From Sergeia podlipaevii (taxonomy: Eukaryota; Euglenozoa; Kinetoplastea; Trypanosomatida; Trypanosomatidae), in NCBI GenBank assembly GCA_030849805.1, contig JASANZ010002239.1, forward strand, positions 30,932 through 94,931: 64,000 bases of DNA, read 5' to 3'. A model generated the notes under the pieces. That model ran no database searches, was not told where the DNA came from, and was given only the letters and a program-made list of their open reading frames with translations. This document shows, piece after piece, positions 18,435-27,249 of this stretch. Made by a program: the position numbers and the translations under genes. The number at the start of each line of letters is the position of its first letter. Position 1 is the first letter of the stretch.

Positions 18435-18857
18435 CTACTTGGTCTTTTTAGGCCTTTTCTTCTGAGGTTGCACAGGCGCTGTCAACTCCTCGTCCTCCTC
18501 CTGATTCTCCTCGTCGTCATCAAAGTCATCAAATTCATCAGCGGAGTCGAAGTCAGCGCCGTCATCGTCGACCGCGCGCACGTACCCCGTGGCGTGAACG
18601 GAGCCCGTGCCCTCCACGATGAAGCTGACGTCCTGCGTAGCAGAGAACAGCATATCAGTGGAGAGATGATATAAGGCCTTCTTGGCATCGAGGGTGGCGA
18701 GCACAAATGTGGAGCCGTTCATCTGAACTTTCAGTGTAACAGGCCCTGATACGTTGGCGGGCAGCGCTACCTGTGTGATGCATAGGACACAGTCAGCAGG
18801 AATCTTGGCTTTTGTGGGCTTCGCCGCATGCACCTCAACGCCATAGAAACCTTCCAT
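18435..18857 (-). CDS. Nucleoplasmin-like protein 3, short acidic tail
   Basis: A 140-residue protein. The ATG at 18857 is preferred to an upstream frame extension made of Phe- and His-rich spacer sequence, because the protein then begins MEGFYGVEV exactly as its neighbour begins MEGFYGLEI. The NPL core (CVLCITQVALPANVSGPVTL, TLDAKKALYHLSTDMLF, VSFIVEGTGSVHATGYVR) fills residues 1-103; an acidic stretch rich in Asp, Glu and Phe follows, and it ends with a basic tail KKRPKKTK that could be a nuclear localisation signal. It has no RGG or GRPSQQ repeats. It is the most upstream member of the three-gene array and would be able to co-assemble with the others if the family pentamer rule holds (inference). 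Confidence 0.85.
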   Translation of the reverse strand: MEGFYGVEVHAAKPTKAKIPADCVLCITQVALPANVSGPVTLKVQMNGSTFVLATLDAKKALYHLSTDMLFSATQDVSFIVEGTGSVHATGYVRAVDDDGADFDSADEFDDFDDDEENQEEDEELTAPVQPQKKRPKKTK

Positions 18858-19359
18858 GATATTTGAGTGTGCGTGACAGGAATGTAAGTTGATGGAAGGA
18901 TATACGTGAAACCACGTCAACACCACCCAGTATAGATGATCGGCGACAAAAAAAAAAAAGTACACCTATGAGTATAAGGGTAAAATCAAAAAGAGAAAAG
19001 AGAAGACAAATGTGTGCGGAAGTAAACACAGCCTAGATGTATCCATTCGTCAGCATTGTTACAACAAAAGCAAAAAGATACCGCACATAAAAAAATGTCA
19101 AATTGCGTCCAACTTGCACTTGTACTAGATGCATTTATTCATTGACCGTCTATAACTTTCTCACCAATCTTCTCCTCTCCACACACACACACACACACTA
19201 TGTATCAAACTATAAGAGGATCGGCAGGGAGAGCATGCTCTATGCTTGGCAAGGACAAGAAAGTGGTGGGAGGCACCACAGCACTCCGAGAGAAAAGAAA
19301 AAATGAATAATACAATACTCTATGCGGCACGTCGCAGTACACTCAGCTAATCTATTCCT
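18858..19359. other. Intergenic spacer
   Basis: About 500 bases between the unknown 746-residue protein gene and NPL 3, with an AC repeat at about 19181-19198 and short A-runs. No gene seen. Confidence 0.6.
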
Positions 19360-21600
19360 CTACCGAGGTGCCCAGGTGACGATAGAAAGACAGTTGGTGT
19401 GATGTGCCACCGCCACTCGAAGCCACTCTGGTCCTACTTCCACAAAGACGACCCCAGTGGGGAGGCTCTCGAGAGAATCCGTCTTCGGTAATGCATAAAG
19501 TGGATTCAACGAGGACACGCCAGGAGTGGTCGGAGATGTGGCAGCATCGTCGCCGCCTGCTGAAAGGTCCGAGCCCGCACGCTTCGACTTCTTGGCACCG
19601 CCAGGTGAAGCCTCCCCTTTCGCTCCTTTTATTTTCTGTGCTGATGACAAGATGGAGGACGCCACAGTGGTTTCCCCCGCTTCTTTCGCTTCGCTTGGCT
19701 CTGACTTCATCATCGGAAGTGGGGACGGCGCACCACCAACCACACGCGCCACGTGCAACGTGGAGTGCTCCGTGTACTGGGACAGCACACGGTCCAGCAA
19801 CACCACGTTGTGCTCGCTGTCCACGCACACCATCCAGTGCTTACAATACGAGTTGCTCTCGACCTGGTTGGAAGTTGTCTGATACGCCGGCGGCCCATCA
19901 GCAATGCGCACTAGGTAGTTCGCAGTAGAGTGAACACGGTCACGGTACACCTGCGGCATCACGTACGGTGCTTCGTCCAGCTGATCACGCCTGAGACGTT
20001 TGCGCCTTGGTACATAAGGGTTGGAAGGCCGCACGCTCTCAACCCTCAACCGAAGAAGCTTGCGTCCTGCGGTGCTCACAAGAACGCCAATATCGGGGTC
20101 CGAAATGCTGGCAGAGCACAGCACCATCTCCATAAATCGGCGGGAGGGGAAGTCATCGATGACGGCTGCGCTGCCTGTAAACTTGATCAAGACGGAGCGT
20201 TGCTCATACGGGGTGGAAAGTAGGAGTGCACCCTCCTCCAAGGCAGCTAATGTGCGCGCCTCCGCCTGCCACGCACCCCTGCCAGCAGGAAGAGAAGAGG
20301 ACGTGGCTCTAGCAACCTCACCAAACAGCGTAGTAGATGGTTGTTTCCTCCTGCCTGGCTCCCGCACCACCACAGCGGCAGCCTCTCGTGTAGAGACAGG
20401 AAAGAGCGCTGTCAAGCTGGAGATGGGAAAGTACACACCGGCACCAGACAAGCCCACTGCACGCACAATAGTCGATACACCCATTACATGATCCGCGATG
20501 CCTGTGCCCTGCAAGCCGCACACCAGCACGCCGTGCTCGTACGTCCCTACGCAAACAAACGGCCTCCCAGGAATCGTGGCCACGTCTAGCGGCACCATAC
20601 CGCGTGGCAGCTGCAGAGACTGCACCAGTGCCAACCGCGCAGGAGCCACACTGTGATCTGCGTTAATGTGCTGGCTGCGCGCGGCGTGTAACGTCACTAC
20701 ACGCTCTTCGCAAGGCAGCGAGGCCACAAGCGTAGACTCATGCGTGGGCAGCCACACAACAGTGAAAGGAATTGAGTAAAGAAAGCACGACTGGGGCAGC
20801 TCTTTCCGTACTTGAGGCGAGTCCCAGGCACCAAACGACTTATGAGAGGACGCCGCCGCGCCAGTGCTCACGCCCTTCTCTTCCCCTTCCGTCCCAACGT
20901 CTGCTGCCGCTGAGACGGCCCTGGGAGCTGAGGAGCTCGCGTTACGCAGCACCACCCGCGACAGCACGGAAGGAGCGCGGACGTTGGCAAAGCGGTGGGA
21001 TACCGATCTCTGCGCTCGGCGGTCGCTCGCAAAGGCTTCAATGGAGCCCAGCTGACCAACGACGATCTCTGCGCATGGAGGAGCAACTGTGAAAGCAGAG
21101 GTGCTGCTGTTGCTGTTGAGCACGACAGATGCGCTTGCAGGGGACGAGGGAGAAGCCGAAGAAGAAGATGAACCCTGTGGTTGGTAAGCAGGAGCCCAGA
21201 AGCACGTTGTCGCTGCGCCAGGCCCTGCTGGGCAGTAGCGCGGCTTGGAGAGTGGCAGTAGGGGGAGCGTGAGAGAATAGCCCATTGTGAGAACCAGGCA
21301 CATACGCCGGGTGGGTGTGCTAGCAACAAATGGATCGCTTGACATGGCAGTGATGCGTGCTGCATGACGATACACACGCTTCGTCGTCCAGGCAGAAGAT
21401 GATGGAGACGACGTGGTAGGCGACCGAGACTCGCTCTCGTCCTCGTCCTCTTCCTCTGCGCCTTCTTGCTTAATATCGGGAAGTATTCTACGAACTGGCG
21501 GCCAAGGCCACTCCAGTTCAAATTGATGAGTCAGCTCAGGCACTAGAACATCCTTGACCTTGCGGGAGTAGTAGTACTTCTTCTGAGACTCATCCGCCAT
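19360..21600 (-). CDS. Unknown 746-residue protein, possibly beta-propeller and nuclear
   Basis: The ATG at 21600 (MADESQKKYYYSRK) is chosen because the frame upstream of it is Phe/Leu-rich spacer sequence. I do not recognise a family. The N-terminus (ELTHQFELEWPWPPVRRILPD) is followed by an acidic Ser-rich stretch. The body consists of short hydrophobic strands separated by Gly, Ser and Pro loops (VVWLPTHESTLVASLP, VPLDVATIPGRPFVCVGTYEHG, MVCVDSEHNVVLLDRVL), which suggests a divergent beta-propeller. Basic clusters RRKRLRRDQ (about residue 570) and KKSKRAG in a low-complexity C-terminal stretch look like nuclear localisation signals. The last 30 residues return to strand-like sequence (VEVGPEWLRVAVAHHTNCLS), so the low-complexity stretch is an insert. 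It might be a subunit of a nuclear complex; the evidence is only structural impression. Confidence 0.85.
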   Translation of the reverse strand: MADESQKKYYYSRKVKDVLVPELTHQFELEWPWPPVRRILPDIKQEGAEEEDEDESESRSPTTSSPSSSAWTTKRVYRHAARITAMSSDPFVASTPTRRMCLVLTMGYSLTLPLLPLSKPRYCPAGPGAATTCFWAPAYQPQGSSSSSASPSSPASASVVLNSNSSTSAFTVAPPCAEIVVGQLGSIEAFASDRRAQRSVSHRFANVRAPSVLSRVVLRNASSSAPRAVSAAADVGTEGEEKGVSTGAAASSHKSFGAWDSPQVRKELPQSCFLYSIPFTVVWLPTHESTLVASLPCEERVVTLHAARSQHINADHSVAPARLALVQSLQLPRGMVPLDVATIPGRPFVCVGTYEHGVLVCGLQGTGIADHVMGVSTIVRAVGLSGAGVYFPISSLTALFPVSTREAAAVVVREPGRRKQPSTTLFGEVARATSSSLPAGRGAWQAEARTLAALEEGALLLSTPYEQRSVLIKFTGSAAVIDDFPSRRFMEMVLCSASISDPDIGVLVSTAGRKLLRLRVESVRPSNPYVPRRKRLRRDQLDEAPYVMPQVYRDRVHSTANYLVRIADGPPAYQTTSNQVESNSYCKHWMVCVDSEHNVVLLDRVLSQYTEHSTLHVARVVGGAPSPLPMMKSEPSEAKEAGETTVASSILSSAQKIKGAKGEASPGGAKKSKRAGSDLSAGGDDAATSPTTPGVSSLNPLYALPKTDSLESLPTGVVFVEVGPEWLRVAVAHHTNCLSIVTWAPR

Positions 21601-22525
21601 GGTAAGCAAAAAAAATGAAAGAGCAAGCGCCAAGATGGTGTTTCCGTGTATACTAAAACAATAAAAGAGAAATGTTTTTTTTAAAAAAAAAAAAGAGAGA
21701 GACGTGAAAAAAGATAACACGAAAGATTTAAACTACTATCAAAAAACATCAGAAAATGTAAACGAGTGTAAGAAGAAAAAAAAGAAAAAAAAAAAGAACA
21801 AATGCAACTAACAGCATATATGTATGCTGATGTTCGTAATTTTGCTTCTATACTGAAAGAGGGCAGACCATATATGCGCAAGTTCATAAAAGTTGTTTAA
21901 CTAACAACACAAACAACGACCGAAAAGAGAATATTTAAAAAAAGGGGGGAAAGATAGGCGACTGCGCCTCACAATGGCTTCTTTTGATGACAATCAGGCA
22001 ATGAACGCATATATTTTTATTCTCCCTCTCTTCCTTCTTTCTCTCTCTTTCACAAGTCTATATTCATACAAGGCAAAGCCAACCTAGCAACACTTCCACC
22101 CCACGTTCAAAAAAAAAAAGTAAATTTATATATATAGATTCACACAAGCTCATAGCGTAGAAAAATCTATCTAATCGGGGGGGGGGGGCAGGGTACACGC
22201 ATATCTAATAAAAATACAGTAAAAAAAATATCATCCCTGCGCTTTTCATATAAATGTATCCTCACAAACAACGCGTGTGTGCGGTTTCTCCACAAGAGAA
22301 AAAAAGAACGGTATGGAGTTCAGGTGGTTGACGTTCGACATGTCAAGAACACGATGTTGTAACACTTTGTTTCCCCTTCTCATCAGCGTCTGCGTGACCA
22401 CGACTCTTTCAGTTGTTTTATCCTCTATAAGGAAAAAGCGGGCATTCTAGTATAAGTGCAGAGCGTATTTCAAAAAAAAAAAAAAACTTATTTGCTTTCA
22501 TGTTGTCCCCCACACCCAAATATGG
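21601..22525. other. Intergenic spacer
   Basis: About 925 bases between the coiled-coil protein gene and the 746-residue protein gene. It contains A-runs (21679-21691, 22472-22485), a G-run near 22176-22187 and AT tracts. A long T-tract on the coding strand near 21680 precedes the downstream gene. No gene seen. Confidence 0.6.
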
Positions 22526-25500
22526 CTACCAGTGGAACTGTTTAGGGAGAGCAGGAACTCCCGGAATCGGCACTGGAACCGGCGCTGGCGCTGCAGCACC
22601 GCTTGAAAATCCATATGTAACAGTGGGTACAGGCACGGGCATCGGAACTGGAGTGGAGCTCCTGTACGACGGGCTGCTCGACGCTGCAGGGACTGGCACC
22701 GGTGCTGGGACACCTGAAGAACCACTTGAAGCACCAGCAGGTGAATACGGAGAGGCATAAGAACCGCCAGTCATATACGAGGGTGTGGGGACGGCCAGCA
22801 CAGCAGGAGCCGGCACTGCGCTTGGCTGTGGTGGCAGTGGTGCTGCGCTTGCTGGCTTGGGTGCCCATGGCTGTGCTGCAGGGATTGGTATAGCGAGTGG
22901 CGTGTCGTGGCTGCCGCTGCTATTGTGTGTGTCGGCGTTGTGGGTGGACAGCACAACGTTTGGCACGGAAATGCGCATCGGTGTCGCCACTGGAACTGGA
23001 ACTGGTGCAACTGGCGGTCTCGTTGCCGTGTAAGCATTAGATGATGAGGGAGGGACGCCGGGCACAGGGATAAGCCCACTCGTAGTGTTTGTCGCAGTAT
23101 GGATTGTGGTGTACGCGCTAGAGCCAGTCGGGAGCTGCGGCACTGCGGGCGGTGGTCCCACAGTCGAGCGCACCGGCTGTGGGGTAGGTGTCTGCGGCAC
23201 AGAAGATGAGCTAGCAGTCTGTTGTGGCGGCGTGGGGCCCACGTTTCGATGCGGAGACAACGTTGACGTCAGGACCGTAGAGGTGGCGCCACCACCGATG
23301 GAAGGCACAGCAGGGATGGCCGGCACAGGCACAGGCACCCCGACGCCGCTGCCACTCTGGTGTGGTGACAATGTTGGTGGCATTGGGCGATACTGTGGTG
23401 ATGGTACACCCAACGCTAACGGACTGTCGCCGGTGGTCTTGTTGTTGATGCTGAGAGGCGTCACCCCGGCGACGGTGAGGGTCGAGGTGGAAAGCTGTGG
23501 GACTGCTATTGTTGAGATGCCCACACGCGAAGGGCTCAGAAGGGTTTGTGCCGGAACAGGGATCGTCCCACCAGCTGCGGTGGTTGCTGTTGTTGTCATG
23601 GGAGCCGAAGTACTCGGAGGAACGGTAGGCACAGGCACCGATGACGAAGAAAGAAGAACGGGAGCACTAGACGCCGCGGCAGAAGCGGCAGACCTCAGCC
23701 GGTCCACTGCCATCCTCTCCTGCTCCAGCTCCGCCCTCAGCTTCTGTATTGTCTCATCACGCTCCATCAGCAGCCGCTGTGCATCGGAGGCAGAACTCGA
23801 CGTGGACATGAGGCGGTTCTCCTGCGCTCGCAGTGCGCTCTCTGCCCTGTCCTTCTCTTCCATGAGGGTGCTGTGACGAGCTCTAGCCGCACGCAGCTCT
23901 TCCTCACGCTCCGCGAGTGCGCGCTGTGCAGCAGCTAAGTTGGCCTCGTTGCGCGCTCGCTGCTCCTCGTACGTGACGCGCCACTCTTCAATAGACTTCT
24001 TCGCGTCCTCAGTTCCACGCCTTGCACGCGCCAGTTCCTCCTCGCGCTCGCCGAGCTCCCTAGAGAGGCGTTGCGAGTGCTCGTCCTTACTAAACTGCGT
24101 GCTGTTGGCCTCCTCACGCGCGGCGAGCAGTTGCCGTCGTGACTCCGCGAGTTGTTCCCGCGCTGACGCAATCTCTGCGTCCTTCGCTTGAAGCGAGGAC
24201 ATCTCCACTGCGCGGCGACGCTCAGAGGCTTGTACGTGCTCCTCCTGCAGTCTCTGCAGGCGTGCGCGAGCATCCTTCAGCTCTACCTCTAACTGCTCCT
24301 TGGCATCTGCGGCAGTCTGCAGCGTGCGCGCAAGCGCCGTCTTCACCTCCAGATCCTTCTCAAGCTGCTTGACGTGCTCAGTAGTGGACTCGCCGTTGCG
24401 CTGCGCGAGCTCGGCCTGCATGCGTGCAGCCGATAGCTCCTCTTCTGCTGCGCGAGCGCGGCGACGTGCCTGTGTGGCCTCCTCTGTCGCGTTGCGCAGC
24501 TCCAGCGCGTGGCGTTCCACAGTGCGCTTGGCTTCCTCCTTGAGGTCCCGCACCATTGACTGCGCCGCCGCCTCGCTCGCCTCCCTACCATTTCTTCTAA
24601 CGCGCTCCAACTCCTCTGCGTGCTCCTCATTGGAGTCACGCAAAGCGTTGCGCAAAGACGCTGCTTCAGTGCGCAGGTCCGCCACCTCACGCCCCACCTG
24701 CTTGCTTCCTGACTGAGCTTCTGCCTGGAGCGCCTGGAGAGTCTTGTCCTGCAGTTCCGCCCTCTCGTCAGCTTCGCGAAGGCGGCGCTCTAGTCGCTTC
24801 TTTGACTCCTCAAGTTCCTCCTTAGCCGCCTTCAGTGCACGACACTCTTCTCGTAGTCGTGTTGCCTCAGGACTGTTTGACCCCAGTGGGTCGGTGCTAG
24901 CGGCAGTTGCGAGAGCGGCCTTTGTCTTGAGCTCCTGCAGCTGTCTGTTCAATTCAGCGGAGTGTCTTTCATGCTCCTCCACCTGCACCTGGAGAGATCG
25001 CGTCTGAGCGGCATGAGTGACCTTGAGCTCCTCCACCCGCCTCTCCTGTTCAAACCGTACGCGGTCGCGTTCCTCGGCAAAGCGCCGCTGCGTCTCGCGT
25101 TTATCGTCTTCGTATAGCTGCTGAAGGCGTTCTATGGATGTGCGATGTGCCTCGGACAGCGTAGCAGCCGCATCCCGTCCTCCGACACCTCCGCCACCAT
25201 GCTTCTGTTGCTCACGTAGTTGCTCTACTTCGCTAAGCACACGAGCCACTTGTGCTCTCGCATCCGTCAGCTGCTCTTCACTCCGTGCCGCCCTCTCTTG
25301 GTCCTGGCGCAGCTGCAGCTGCAACGCGCTCAGCTCCGTCGTCCGCTCCAGTGCGGCCTTTTGAAACCGTTCACTCCACTCCGCATCTCTCCTGATGAGT
25401 TCCTGACGATGAGCGGCCTCGTGCCGCTCTGACTCTGTCTTGAGGTCACTGAGCATACGGTTATGCATGCGCTCTAGCGTGCGTTCCATCACCTGGGCAG

Positions 25501-26086
25501 CGTCACCCCCCTCCTTTACGGCCTGCGCTCTAAGTGCGGCCTCTTCCTTGATGCGCTGCAGATCACGCTCGTGCTGAAGCTCCCGCCGACGATCCTCGTC
25601 TTCGATACGTCTCTCGCGCTCACGCCCTGCCTCCGCCGCCTGCGCCGCCTTCCACTCCTCCAGCTCTTTTTCCTTCTTGAGGAGCTCCTGTTGTTGTTGG
25701 TGCACCCGCTGTGCCCGCTGCTCCTCCACTTCACGAGCTATTTCCAGCAGCCTCGCACGCTCCTCTGCGTCAGCGCGCTGCCTGTCAGTCGCTTCCCAGG
25801 CCCGATCACGCGCCACGGCTTCACTGCGCACTCTCTGATATTCACACCGTAGATCCAGCTCCCTACGTAGCAAGGCTGCCTCGATCCCGGCAGTGCTTCC
25901 ACTGCCGCCGAGACCGCTGCCTGACGGTCGCACAGCGGAAAACAAGAAAGGTGATGCCAGTGAGGAAGAAGAGATGGTATAGCCGTATGCGGAGTGGCCA
26001 TATGGGCTGCATCCTCGTTCTATAGGCGGCATGGCTGCGTTGAAGGTGGCCGCGGAGCGCGCGCGTAATGCCATAAAGTCAGACAT
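22526..26086 (-). CDS. Large coiled-coil protein with Val/Pro-rich tail
   Basis: A 1186-residue protein from an ATG at 26086. Residues 1-75 are Ser/Gly/Tyr-rich, about 75-780 form one nearly unbroken coiled coil dominated by Glu, Arg, Ala, Gln and Leu with heptad spacing, and about 790-1186 are low in complexity, made of Pro, Val, Ser, Thr and Ala with many VPVPVP and PVPVPA strings. Long coiled coils of this kind in trypanosomatids are usually cytoskeletal (basal body, flagellum attachment zone, paraflagellar or tripartite attachment structures), but no family-specific motif is visible and the tail has no clear parallel that I know of. The tail repeats end with a short, less repetitive peptide (GVPALPKQFHW). 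The localisation is an inference from the coiled-coil architecture only. Confidence 0.9.
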   Translation of the reverse strand: MSDFMALRARSAATFNAAMPPIERGCSPYGHSAYGYTISSSSLASPFLFSAVRPSGSGLGGSGSTAGIEAALLRRELDLRCEYQRVRSEAVARDRAWEATDRQRADAEERARLLEIAREVEEQRAQRVHQQQQELLKKEKELEEWKAAQAAEAGRERERRIEDEDRRRELQHERDLQRIKEEAALRAQAVKEGGDAAQVMERTLERMHNRMLSDLKTESERHEAAHRQELIRRDAEWSERFQKAALERTTELSALQLQLRQDQERAARSEEQLTDARAQVARVLSEVEQLREQQKHGGGGVGGRDAAATLSEAHRTSIERLQQLYEDDKRETQRRFAEERDRVRFEQERRVEELKVTHAAQTRSLQVQVEEHERHSAELNRQLQELKTKAALATAASTDPLGSNSPEATRLREECRALKAAKEELEESKKRLERRLREADERAELQDKTLQALQAEAQSGSKQVGREVADLRTEAASLRNALRDSNEEHAEELERVRRNGREASEAAAQSMVRDLKEEAKRTVERHALELRNATEEATQARRRARAAEEELSAARMQAELAQRNGESTTEHVKQLEKDLEVKTALARTLQTAADAKEQLEVELKDARARLQRLQEEHVQASERRRAVEMSSLQAKDAEIASAREQLAESRRQLLAAREEANSTQFSKDEHSQRLSRELGEREEELARARRGTEDAKKSIEEWRVTYEEQRARNEANLAAAQRALAEREEELRAARARHSTLMEEKDRAESALRAQENRLMSTSSSASDAQRLLMERDETIQKLRAELEQERMAVDRLRSAASAAASSAPVLLSSSSVPVPTVPPSTSAPMTTTATTAAGGTIPVPAQTLLSPSRVGISTIAVPQLSTSTLTVAGVTPLSINNKTTGDSPLALGVPSPQYRPMPPTLSPHQSGSGVGVPVPVPAIPAVPSIGGGATSTVLTSTLSPHRNVGPTPPQQTASSSSVPQTPTPQPVRSTVGPPPAVPQLPTGSSAYTTIHTATNTTSGLIPVPGVPPSSSNAYTATRPPVAPVPVPVATPMRISVPNVVLSTHNADTHNSSGSHDTPLAIPIPAAQPWAPKPASAAPLPPQPSAVPAPAVLAVPTPSYMTGGSYASPYSPAGASSGSSGVPAPVPVPAASSSPSYRSSTPVPMPVPVPTVTYGFSSGAAAPAPVPVPIPGVPALPKQFHW

Positions 26087-27249
26087 ACGTTGTTGATGTT
26101 AAAGCCTCAAAAATATATGTGTGTGTGTATGACTAAAGCTCTCAGTAAAGCACTTTTATTGCCTTCTGCTACTCCTCTTCCGTTTTGTTGCTGTTGCCAA
26201 CTGATATATTCTACTGTTTTCTTTCTAAAAATTATATAAAGATGTGGTGCGCTAGCGTGAAAGAAAATAATAATAAAAACGCCCCTGTGCGTGTATCCTT
26301 GATCGATTACCAACTCACCGAGAGAGAGAGAGAGAGAAAGAGAGATACAGCTCTCTGTGGAGAAGAAGGGGAGGTCGATACAGTTCTTCTCACCCTATAA
26401 TTGCTATTTTTCTTTTTATTCTTCTCTCACTCTATGAATAATGCGCTTAAAACTGTATTAAAAAAGAAAAATCATCAAAGTAAAACAAAAGTGGGAAAGC
26501 AGTTGTATATAACATCTGTCAGTGATATGAGCATAGCAGTGAGTGAATGTTTCCTTTTTTTTAGATGTCCCATTTTTAGGTGGAAACCAGACACAAGACG
26601 CGCTGCTTCTTCTCTTTCGAGAGAAGACAATAATAGTATAGCCATCATAAAGTGGAAGAGGATCATAGCCTCCTCTCTCTTTTTTTTTTTCCCCCTACTC
26701 TACCGCCTTCGCCGTTGCTCATGTGTAACTTGTTCAGTTGAGAATTGCAGCGGATGAAAAGAAAGCCATTTATAACCGTAAGCAATGCGGCAAATGCGCC
26801 AGATAAACATATACATATACATATACAAAAGTGTGAGTGTAGTGCACAGGGCAATTCAAGAAGGTGCCCATATTTGTTTGACATCCACTTTGTTGAAAGT
26901 AAAAAAAAAAAAAAAAAAAAAACCAGGATACTCCTTCTTCTCACAATCCTAGCAGCAGCACACGAACGCATATATACGCAAACATGTACGAACGCAAACA
27001 CCATAAAGAAGTGGGTAAGAAACATATGCGAAGAAACCCCATATCTATCTAAGTATGTATATATATATATTGAAGAACGTGAACAGTGTAATTTTGATCG
27101 TATATATATACGCACACTCAATACAAGTGAGAAAAGGCTTATACTCCTTGCATCTCCCACCAACTATAACAACAACAACAACAGAAAAAAAAAAAAGCGT
27201 TCACCTAGCGAGTGCGCATCCGCTTCCTTCCTCTCCTCTCATATCATTA
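26087..27249. other. Intergenic spacer with long poly-A
   Basis: About 1.16 kb between the pseudo-GTPase candidate and the coiled-coil protein. It holds an A-run of about 22 bases at 26900-26922, GA tracts near 26320-26345 and AT tracts near 27056-27070. Open frames in both directions are long by chance but have spacer-like composition. No gene seen. Confidence 0.55.

Noticed and set aside
23085..23876. 263-codon plus-strand open frame
   Set aside because: Antisense to the low-complexity tail of the coiled-coil protein; its Gly/Val/Thr-rich composition is the mirror of the Pro/Val/Thr codons.
26663..27163. 166-codon minus-strand frame in the spacer
   Set aside because: Phe, Tyr, Ile and Cys-rich with a long Phe run from the poly-A; spacer sequence.
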